NCBI GenBank assembly: GCA_030146745.1 | Contig: JASLBD010000033.1 | Span: 1 to 5,391, forward strand | Reading direction: 5' to 3' | Source: Allosphingosinicella sp. | GTDB taxonomy: Bacteria; Pseudomonadota; Alphaproteobacteria; Sphingomonadales; Sphingomonadaceae | DNA length: 5,391 nt | Shown here: positions 1 to 5,357 of the stretch, piece after piece | Numbering within the stretch: position 1 is the stretch's first letter | Layout of the letters: each line of letters starts with the position of its first letter | Made by a program: the position numbers and the translations under genes | Notes under the pieces: model-generated | Databases searched by the model: none | What the model was told of the DNA's origin: nothing | Seen by the model: only the letters and a program-made list of their open reading frames with translations

Positions 1-127
1 CTAAATGGCGCGGGCGGGACGGGAATCAAGCGGCGGACGCTGCGCGTCGTCAGGGAAGACGGCCATGCTTCCGCGTTGCCCCCTCGGGCGTTAAGGCTGC
101 CGCGACGACCATAAGAGAGGCGCGAGG
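1..127. other. Leader region upstream of the ligase operon, no gene assigned
   Basis: I assign no gene here. One + strand frame is open from the window edge to a TAA at 111-113, so this could be the tail of an upstream gene whose stop lies just before the ligase ribosome binding site. The translated stretch is arginine-, proline- and alanine-rich and resembles no family I know. On the - strand a short frame runs from an ATG at 66-64 to a TAG at 3-1 (21 codons); it too is unrecognised. I found no convincing -35/-10 pair. A short dyad, GGAAG at 54-58 and CTTCC at 68-72, is the only symmetric element I noted and may be chance. If the operon has its own promoter, it is here or further upstream. 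Confidence 0.4.
114..120 (+). promoter_or_regulatory. Ribosome binding site of the ligase gene
   Basis: AGAGAGG lies 7 bases before the ATG at 128, which is close to ideal Shine-Dalgarno spacing. It supports 128 as the true start. A second purine patch (GAGG, 124-127) touches the ATG and is too close to act. Confidence 0.65.
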
Positions 128-1480
128 ATGGCGAAGGACGACCTGGTCGAGCGAGTCCGTCGGCGCACGCCCGCCTGCGCGAAGGTGGGCGTGTTCGACG
201 TCGACGGCATCTTCCACGGCAAATATATGGCCCCGGACAAGCTCGCCTCCGCGCTCGCCGGCGGCTTCGGCTTTTGCGACGTGGTGCTGGGCTGGGATTC
301 GAGCGACCAGCTCTACGACAATTCGAGCTTCACCGGCTGGCACACCGCTTACCCCGACGCGCAAGTGCGGCTGCTCCCCGAAACCGAGCGGGCGATGCCG
401 TTCGAGGGCGGAATGCCCCTGATCCTCGGCGAGTTCGCCGGCGCGGCCGAAGCCGTCTGCCCGCGCGGCGTGCTTCGCCGGGTGCTCGACCGCGCCGCCG
501 CGATGGGGTGCCGGGTCAAGGCGGCGGCCGAGTTCGAATTCTTCGTCTTCGAGGAGACCCCCCATTCGGTGCGCGACAAGGGCTATCGCGGCCTCAAGCC
601 GATCACGCCCGGTCATTTCGGCTATTCGATGCTCCGTTCGGGCGTGCATTCCGATTTCTACGACGAGCTCTGGTCGACCTGCGACTCGATGCGGATCGAA
701 CTCGAGGGGCTTCACACGGAGACCGGGCCCGGAGTCATCGAAGGCGCGATCCGCTACGACGAGGCTCTGGAGGCGGCCGACAAGGCGGCCTTGTTCAAGA
801 CGATCGTCAAGATCCTCTGCCAGCGCCGCGGCTGGATCGCGACCTTCATGGCGAAATGGTCGAACGACTGGCCCGGCTCGTCGGGCCACCTCCACATGTC
901 GCTGGTCGACGCGGAGAGCGGGAAATCGCGCTTCTACGACGAGGGCGAAGACCTTTCCATGTCGCAGGAGATGCGCGCGTTCGTCGGCGGCCAGCAGGCG
1001 CTGATGCCGGAGCTGCTGGCGATGGTCGCTCCCACGGTCAACGCCTTCACCCGGCTGGTCCCCGGCTTCTGGGCGCCGACCGCGTCGCTGTGGGGCCATG
1101 AGAACCGCACCTGCGCGCTCAGGGTCATCGGCGGCTCCGACAAGAGCCAGCGGGTCGAGTACCGGATATCGGCCGCTGACATAAATCCCTACATCGCCCT
1201 GGCCGCGGCGATCGGATCGGGCCTGTGGGGAATCGCCAACGCGGTGGAGCCGGACGCACCGGTGAAGGGCAATGCCTACGAACAGGAGCCGCCGCCGGAG
1301 CGGGCGCTGCCCCGGACCTTGTGGGACGCCGCCCAGCGGCTGCGCGGATCCGAGGCGGCCCGCGAGCTGTTCGGCGACGCCTTCGTCGACCATTATGCCG
1401 CCACCCGCGAATGGGAGGAGCGCGAGGCGCGCAAGGCGGTGACCGACTGGCAGCTCGCCCGCTATTTCGAGATCATCTGA
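128..1480 (+). CDS. Glutamine synthetase family ligase, gamma-glutamyl-amine (PuuA-like) type
   Basis: This 450-residue cytoplasmic ATP-dependent ligase probably joins the gamma-carboxyl of glutamate to an amine rather than to ammonia. The N-terminal beta-grasp part (about 15-110) has Y-D-N-S-S-x-x-G-W at 63-71, matching the FDGSS-x-x-GW loop of true glutamine synthetases. The catalytic domain shows E-F-E-F at 135-138 (metal-binding glutamates), H-T-E-T-G-P-G-V-I-E at 196-205 (further metal glutamates), F-M-A-K at 240-243, G-H-L-H at 253-256 (active-site histidine), R309 in F-T-R-L-V-P-G, E-N-R-T at 325-328 and R-V-E-Y-R at 342-346. The length suits the PuuA/GlnA3/GlnA4-like subgroup. The start is set by the well-spaced ribosome binding site. 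It is first in an operon with aldehyde and alcohol dehydrogenases, which favours amine or amino-alcohol catabolism over ammonia assimilation. Tyr384 falls near the position of the adenylylated tyrosine of enterobacterial glutamine synthetase, but the surrounding motif is not conserved. The family is certain; the substrate is inferred and unknown. Confidence 0.92.
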   Translation: MAKDDLVERVRRRTPACAKVGVFDVDGIFHGKYMAPDKLASALAGGFGFCDVVLGWDSSDQLYDNSSFTGWHTAYPDAQVRLLPETERAMPFEGGMPLILGEFAGAAEAVCPRGVLRRVLDRAAAMGCRVKAAAEFEFFVFEETPHSVRDKGYRGLKPITPGHFGYSMLRSGVHSDFYDELWSTCDSMRIELEGLHTETGPGVIEGAIRYDEALEAADKAALFKTIVKILCQRRGWIATFMAKWSNDWPGSSGHLHMSLVDAESGKSRFYDEGEDLSMSQEMRAFVGGQQALMPELLAMVAPTVNAFTRLVPGFWAPTASLWGHENRTCALRVIGGSDKSQRVEYRISAADINPYIALAAAIGSGLWGIANAVEPDAPVKGNAYEQEPPPERALPRTLWDAAQRLRGSEAARELFGDAFVDHYAATREWEEREARKAVTDWQLARYFEII

Positions 1481-1481
1481 A

Positions 1482-2852
1482 ATGGACGAACTGGTCTGCT
1501 TCTCCCCCGTAGACGGCCGCGAATATGCCCGGCGGCCGCTTGCGGCCGACGCCGAGGTCGAGCGCGCGCTGGCCGACGCCCGGCGGGCGCAGAGCGGATG
1601 GGCCCGGGTGCCGCTCGAGGAACGCTGCGCCACGATGCTCCGCTTCCTCGCCGCGATGGAGGCTCTGAACCCCGACATCGTCCCCGAGCTCGCCTGGCAG
1701 ATGGGCCGGCCGGTCCGCTACGAAGGGGAGCTTCGCTCGCTCGCGGAGCGGGTCCTGGCGATGGTCGATCTGGCGCCGGCCGCGCTGGCGCCCTTCGTCG
1801 GCGGGACCGGCCGCTCGGTGGTTCGGGCGCCGGCCGGCCTGGTGCTGGTGATCGCGCCCTGGAACTACCCCTTCCTCACCGCCGCCAACACGATCGTCCC
1901 GGCGCTCCTCGCCGGCAACGCCGTCATCCTCAAGCACGCCGCCCAGACTCCGCTGGCGGGCGAGCGATTCGCCGAGGCGTTCCGCACCGCCGGCCTGCCC
2001 GAGGGTCTCTTCGCCAACCTGTTCCTCAGCCATGAGCAGACGGCCCGGCTGCTCCGCTCGGGGCTGGTCGATCACGCCACCTTCACCGGATCGGTCGACG
2101 GCGGCAGGGCGGTCGAGCGGGCGGCGGCGGGGTCGTTCACCACCCTCACCCTGGAGCTCGGCGGCAAGGACCCGGCTTACGTGCGCGACGATTCGGATGT
2201 CGCGGCCGCGGTCGAAGGCCTCGTCGACGGCAGCTTCTACAACAGCGGCCAATCCTGCTGCGGAGTCGAGCGCATCTATGTGCACGAGGCGGTGTGGCAG
2301 CCCTTCCTCGACGGCTTCGCCGAGGCCGCGTCGCGCTACCGCCTCGGCGATCCGCTCGATCCGGAGACCAGCCTGGGGCCGATGGCGAGCGCGAAGGGCG
2401 CCGCTTCCGTCCGCGAGCAGGTCCGCCAGGCGATCGAGGCGGGCGCGTCCGCGAACCTCCTGGCGCAGTCCTTCCCCGCCGACACCGGCGACGGGCCCTA
2501 TCTCATGCCGCAGGTCCTGACCTGGGTGAACCATTCCATGGCCGTCATGCGCGAGGAGACGTTCGGGCCGGTCGTCGGTATCATGCAGGTGAAGGACGAC
2601 GAAGACGCGGTGCGCCTGATGAACGACAGCGCCTACGGCCTCACCGCCTCGATCTGGACGAGCGACCTCGAGGCGGCCGAAAGGCTGGCGATCGAGATCG
2701 ACGCCGGGACCGTCTTCGCCAACCGCTGCGACTATCTCGATCCGGTCCTCGCCTGGACCGGGGTGAAGCAGAGCGGCCGCGGCGCCTCGCTCGGCCGCTA
2801 CGGCTTCGATGCGGTGACCCGGCCCAAATCCCTCCATCTGCGGAGCGCCTGA
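1482..2852 (+). CDS. NAD(P)-dependent aldehyde dehydrogenase
   Basis: This 456-residue cytoplasmic enzyme of the ALDH superfamily oxidises an aldehyde to its carboxylic acid. Key motifs are in order: P-W-N-Y-P at 126-130 (N128 is the oxyanion asparagine), I-L-K-H at 149-152 (K151 contacts the cofactor), F-T-G-S at 201-204 in the nucleotide fold, E-L-G-G-K-D at 225-230 (E225 is the general base), N-S-G-Q-S-C-C at 254-260 (C259 is the predicted nucleophile, followed by a second cysteine), E-E-T-F-G-P at 358-363 and S-G-R-G at 431-434. It is shorter than the common 480-500 residues, mainly from a compact N-terminus. The ATG follows the ligase TGA after one base and has only a weak GAG at 1469-1471 as ribosome binding site, so translation is probably coupled. 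The context suggests it acts on a gamma-glutamylated aminoaldehyde, in the role of PuuC; that is inference. Motifs alone do not settle NAD versus NADP or the substrate. Confidence 0.95.
   Translation: MDELVCFSPVDGREYARRPLAADAEVERALADARRAQSGWARVPLEERCATMLRFLAAMEALNPDIVPELAWQMGRPVRYEGELRSLAERVLAMVDLAPAALAPFVGGTGRSVVRAPAGLVLVIAPWNYPFLTAANTIVPALLAGNAVILKHAAQTPLAGERFAEAFRTAGLPEGLFANLFLSHEQTARLLRSGLVDHATFTGSVDGGRAVERAAAGSFTTLTLELGGKDPAYVRDDSDVAAAVEGLVDGSFYNSGQSCCGVERIYVHEAVWQPFLDGFAEAASRYRLGDPLDPETSLGPMASAKGAASVREQVRQAIEAGASANLLAQSFPADTGDGPYLMPQVLTWVNHSMAVMREETFGPVVGIMQVKDDEDAVRLMNDSAYGLTASIWTSDLEAAERLAIEIDAGTVFANRCDYLDPVLAWTGVKQSGRGASLGRYGFDAVTRPKSLHLRSA
2842..2845 (+). promoter_or_regulatory. Ribosome binding site of the alcohol dehydrogenase gene
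   Basis: GGAG lies 6 bases before the ATG at 2852 and inside the last codons of the aldehyde dehydrogenase. It decides the start of the third gene. The same frame stays open upstream to 2294, but that extension overlaps the aldehyde dehydrogenase out of frame and reads as low-complexity arginine-rich sequence. Confidence 0.6.
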
Positions 2853-4015
2853 TGGTCCTGCCCAACGCCGACTGGAATTATCCGACTGCGATCCGCTTCG
2901 GCGCCGGCCGTGTCGCCGAGCTTGGCGAGGCCTGCCGGGCGCTCGGAGTCGAACGACCGCTGCTCGTCACCGATCCGGCCCTGGCGAAGCTGTCGATGGT
3001 CGAGGCCGCGCTCGCCGCCGCGGGCGCCCGCCTGTTCTGCGACATCCACTCCAACCCCGTCGGCGCGGATGTGGAAGCCGGCCTCGCCGCCTACCGGGAG
3101 GAGGGCCGAGACGGGGTGATCGCCTTCGGCGGCGGAAGCGCGCTCGATGTCGGCAAGGTGATCGCCTTCATGTCGGGCCAAGGCCGGCCGCTTTGGGATT
3201 TCGAGGACAAGGAGGATTGGTGGTCCCGCGCCGAACCCGCGGGCATCGCCCCCGTCGTCGCGGTTCCGACCACCGCCGGGACCGGCTCCGAAGTCGGCCG
3301 CGCGGGCGTGATCCTCGACGAGGCGGCCGGGGTGAAGAAGATCGTCTTCCACCCGAAGATGCTTCCCGGGATCGTGATCCTCGATCCGGAGCTGACCCTC
3401 GGCCTGCCCCCGCACGTCACCGCCGCCACCGGCATGGACGCGCTGTCCCACTGCCTGGAGGCCTATTGCGCTCCCGGCTTCCATCCGATGGCCGACGGCA
3501 TCGCCGCCGAGGGCATGAAGCTGATCCGCCGCTGGCTGCCGCGGGCCGTGGACGACGGGTCGGACATCGAGGCCCGCGGCCATATGCTCGTCGCCGCGTC
3601 GATGGGCGCGACCGCCTTCCAGAAGGGTCTCGGCGGAATGCACGCACTGTCCCACCCGATAGGGGCGCTGCTCGGCACCCATCACGGCCTCACCAACGCG
3701 GTGCTGATGCCCTACATGCTGGCCTTCAACCGCGCCGCGATCGCGGAGCGGCTGGCCCGGCTCGCGGGCTATGTCGGGCTGGAGGACGCCAGCTTCGAAG
3801 GCTTCCTCGCTTGGATCGTCGAGCTTCGAAAGCGCGTCGGGATCCCCCACGCCCTTGCCGAGATCGGCGTATCCGAAGCCGACCTGGAGCGGATCGCGAT
3901 CATGGCGGAAGCGGATCCCTCGGCGGGCGGCAACCCGCTCCCCTTCGACTCCGCCGCGGCGCGCCGGGTGCTGGAAGCGGCGATGGCGGGGCGGGTTTCG
4001 TCATCCCGGACTTGA
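2852..4015 (+). CDS. Iron-containing (group III) alcohol dehydrogenase
   Basis: This 387-residue cytoplasmic enzyme of the Fe-ADH family interconverts an alcohol and an aldehyde with NAD(P). The N-terminal nucleotide-binding domain has F-G-A-G-R at 16-20, G-G-G-S-A-L-D at 93-99 and P-T-T-A-G-T-G-S-E-V at 139-148. The C-terminal helical domain carries the divalent-metal ligands of the family: D196 and H200 in G-M-D-A-L-S-H, H264 in G-G-M-H-A-L-S-H, and H278 in G-T-H-H-G-L-T-N-A. All four are present, so it should be active. Its ATG overlaps the preceding TGA by one base (TGATG), the sign of a translationally coupled operon. Its partner aldehyde dehydrogenase would take the aldehyde onward. The last residues (about R381-T387) and the stop are encoded by a dispersed-repeat remnant and are unlikely to belong to the ancestral protein. 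The substrate is unknown; a hydroxyl-bearing gamma-glutamylamide such as one from ethanolamine is a guess from context. Confidence 0.94.
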   Translation: MVLPNADWNYPTAIRFGAGRVAELGEACRALGVERPLLVTDPALAKLSMVEAALAAAGARLFCDIHSNPVGADVEAGLAAYREEGRDGVIAFGGGSALDVGKVIAFMSGQGRPLWDFEDKEDWWSRAEPAGIAPVVAVPTTAGTGSEVGRAGVILDEAAGVKKIVFHPKMLPGIVILDPELTLGLPPHVTAATGMDALSHCLEAYCAPGFHPMADGIAAEGMKLIRRWLPRAVDDGSDIEARGHMLVAASMGATAFQKGLGGMHALSHPIGALLGTHHGLTNAVLMPYMLAFNRAAIAERLARLAGYVGLEDASFEGFLAWIVELRKRVGIPHALAEIGVSEADLERIAIMAEADPSAGGNPLPFDSAAARRVLEAAMAGRVSSSRT

Positions 4016-4034
4016 TCCGGCTTTCGCCGGAATG
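3997..4034. repeat. Remnant of a dispersed palindromic repeat between convergent genes
   Basis: The stretch starting TTCGTCATCCCGGACTTGAT at 3997 resembles, from memory, a palindromic repeat common in alphaproteobacterial genomes, whose chance translations read like V-I-P-D-L-I-R or H-P-G-L-D-P. The arms CATCCCGG (4002-4009) and CCGGAATG (4027-4034) pair at 7 of 8 positions around a 17-base loop. The right part, CTTTCGCCGGAATG, looks like the other half of such an element, so the copy seems internally shortened. It overlaps the end of the alcohol dehydrogenase gene and fills most of the 23-base gap to the convergent FAD gene. It could act as a two-way transcription barrier, but no T-run follows on either strand, so I do not call it a terminator. 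Confidence 0.6.
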
Positions 4035-4038
4035 TCGG

Positions 4039-5130
4039 TCACGCCGTACAGCGAAAGCCCGCGAACAATTCCCTGTGCGAGCCGACGATGCGCTCGATGT
4101 CGCCCGGCTGCGCAGTGGGGTCCCACTCGTCCCGCTCGAAAGTGCCGCCGAGCAGGATACCGTCGGCGCGCGGGAACATGTATCCGGGCCCGCCGGCGAA
4201 GGCGTAGCGGACCTCCGGCTGCGGAAGCAGGATGGCGAGCTGGCCGCGCACCGGATGCAATTCCCGGTCGCCGAACAGCTCGCGCGAGCCGAGGCCGGTG
4301 CAGTTGAAGACGAGCCGTTCGGCAAGCGCCGCGATCTGCGCCGGAGTCGCGAATTTGCGGACCTCGATCCGACCTCCGGCGACCTGCACATCCTTAGTCA
4401 GCTCGCGCAGGAACCGGCCGGTTTCGACATACAGCGTGTTGTAGCGGATGAGGCTCTCGACCGGGAAGGGATGCTCCGCCTGGCTCAAGGCCCGGGCCTC
4501 GGGATGGAAGCGGTCCTGCCACCGCGCGATATTGCGGGACTGCTGATAGGTCGGCAGCCAGCGAATTCCATAATCTTCGCCGACCATGATCTGGAAGCGG
4601 CGCCAGCTATAGTCCATCGCCGCCGCGAACTGGGCGCGCCATTCGGGCGTGACCTCCCCGTCGCTATAATGGCCGAAGGGGGAGATCTGGCCGCCCGCGA
4701 TGTTGGACGTGGTGTCGGGCGTCAGAGCCTCGGTGTAGATCGTGACCGGGAACCCAGCCTCCTGGACGAGACGGGCGGTGGTGAGGCCCATCACGCCGGC
4801 GCCGAGCACGGCGACCGGCCCATGATGGCCCTGGAGCCCGAGCCGGGTCGCGAGCTTCGAGCTTCCCCAGCTCAACGTGATTCCGGCGCCGCCATGGCCG
4901 TAATTATGGACCAGCCTCTTGTCGCCGAGCGCTTCCGCCCGGACCACGAAACCCGAGTGGCGATAGGGGCGAAGGCCCGCGACCGTCCGGATCACCCGGT
5001 CCGCCGCCACCTTGACCGGCGGCAGGCAGGCGGAGCGGGCGGCCGAGGCGGCCGGGGGACGCGGAGTCGTGACGCAGCCCGGAAGGGCGAGGGTCGAAGC
5101 GGCTGAGGCGATGAAGGCGCGGCGGTCCAT
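4039..5130 (-). CDS. Exported FAD oxidoreductase of the D-amino-acid oxidase family, apparently circularly permuted
   Basis: This 363-residue protein probably oxidises a D-amino acid or related amine with FAD, releasing an imine and hydrogen peroxide. Residues 1-19 form an export signal: R3-R4-A-F-I resembles a twin-arginine motif, followed by a short hydrophobic stretch and L-P-G-C with C19 as likely lipidation site. Residues about 48-95 hold G-L-R-P-Y-R (R54, like the substrate-binding arginine of DAO) and L-V-H-N-Y-G-H-G-G-A-G at 73-83, which nearly fits the DAO signature. The FAD motif G-A-G-V-M-G comes after them at 110-115, then T-P-D-T-T-S-N-I-A-G-G at 138-148, F-N-C-T-G at 275-279, R-G-Q at 295-297, G-Y-M-F-P at 316-320 (Y317, like Y228 of mammalian DAO) and L-G-G-T-F at 327-331. 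Canonical DAO has the FAD motif first and the H-N-Y-G block last. The equivalent of mammalian Y224 is not a tyrosine. The ribosome binding site is weak. The family is sure, the permutation likely, the substrate unknown. It is convergent with the operon and divergent from the putative LysR gene. Confidence 0.9.
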   Translation of the reverse strand: MDRRAFIASAASTLALPGCVTTPRPPAASAARSACLPPVKVAADRVIRTVAGLRPYRHSGFVVRAEALGDKRLVHNYGHGGAGITLSWGSSKLATRLGLQGHHGPVAVLGAGVMGLTTARLVQEAGFPVTIYTEALTPDTTSNIAGGQISPFGHYSDGEVTPEWRAQFAAAMDYSWRRFQIMVGEDYGIRWLPTYQQSRNIARWQDRFHPEARALSQAEHPFPVESLIRYNTLYVETGRFLRELTKDVQVAGGRIEVRKFATPAQIAALAERLVFNCTGLGSRELFGDRELHPVRGQLAILLPQPEVRYAFAGGPGYMFPRADGILLGGTFERDEWDPTAQPGDIERIVGSHRELFAGFRCTA

Positions 5131-5146
5131 TGCTTCGAGCCTAACC

Positions 5147-5167
5147 CTCCCCGTGGGGCGCGGGGAG
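5147..5167. repeat. Perfect 7-bp inverted repeat in the FAD oxidase leader
   Basis: CTCCCCG (5147-5153) and CGGGGAG (5161-5167) are exact reverse complements around a 7-base G-rich loop. The element sits 17 bases upstream of the FAD gene ATG, so an mRNA starting further upstream would carry a strong GC hairpin close to the ribosome binding region. It could damp translation, or it may be part of another dispersed GC-rich repeat. No T-run follows, so a classic terminator is unlikely. Confidence 0.55.
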
Positions 5168-5307
5168 CCCTCAAATTGCGAAAGTGAAAAGCGGCGGGGA
5201 CGAGCCGAACCCGATGATCGGCGCGATCAGGCTGCGGTCTCACCTCCTTCGCCAGGACTGTCGCCGCCGCCCCGCCCGGGCGCAAACGAGGATAGCTAGC
5301 GGCAGCC

Positions 5308-5327
5308 GATAGATTTCTTCATCTTAC
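5308..5327. promoter_or_regulatory. Candidate LysR-type regulator box
   Basis: AGAT (5311-5314) and ATCT (5321-5324) form a perfect dyad around TTCTTC, extended imperfectly to GATAGAT and ATCTTAC. The same bases fit the T-N11-A pattern of LysR-type operators (T at 5314, A at 5326). It lies about 31 bases before the putative LysR start and in the control region shared with the divergent FAD gene, as expected for autoregulation and divergent control. Such short motifs occur by chance, so this is tentative. Confidence 0.3.
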
Positions 5328-5357
5328 CTCCATGACCGGCCCGGCTAGAAGCAAGGG

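Larger units (their letters stand above)
5131..5357. other. Divergent intergenic region between the FAD oxidase and putative LysR genes
   Basis: This 227-base stretch should hold the promoters of both flanking genes. I see no convincing protein of normal length in it. Its contents are a perfect inverted repeat near the FAD gene, an AT-richer patch around 5171-5190 that could be a promoter element, an orphan Shine-Dalgarno-like decamer on the - strand at 5249-5240, and a dyad with LysR-box spacing near 5308-5327. I could not fix -35 and -10 boxes for either direction. Confidence 0.6.

Noticed and set aside
54..72. GGAAG/CTTCC dyad as an operator of the ligase operon
   Set aside because: Only 5 bp per arm with no extension, a common chance event in this composition, and no promoter could be placed beside it.
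50..1678. 542-codon open frame on the - strand opposite the ligase gene
   Set aside because: It is antisense to a clear glutamine-synthetase-family gene, reads as Arg/Ala/Gly/His-rich sequence with no family motif, and is expected in DNA with strong GC bias at third positions.
1473..2837. 454-codon open frame on the - strand opposite the aldehyde dehydrogenase
   Set aside because: It mirrors a gene with full ALDH motifs; its translation is low-complexity and matches no family I recognise.
2294..2851. Longer start for the alcohol dehydrogenase, or a fusion with upstream sequence
   Set aside because: The extension overlaps the aldehyde dehydrogenase in another frame, is arginine-rich without motifs, and the ATG at 2852 has a proper ribosome binding site and gives a family-typical length.
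4002..4034. Rho-independent terminator between the convergent genes
   Set aside because: The stem has a mismatch and a 17-base loop and no T-run follows on either strand; it fits a dispersed repeat better.
3193..5106. 637-codon open frame on the + strand spanning the alcohol dehydrogenase and the FAD gene
   Set aside because: It runs out of frame through one real gene and antisense through another, so it cannot be a single conserved protein.
4039..5130. FAD protein as the PuuB-like oxidase of the gamma-glutamylation pathway
   Set aside because: It is on the opposite strand, carries an export signal, and its motifs match D-amino-acid oxidase rather than PuuB; a cytosolic pathway step is therefore unlikely.
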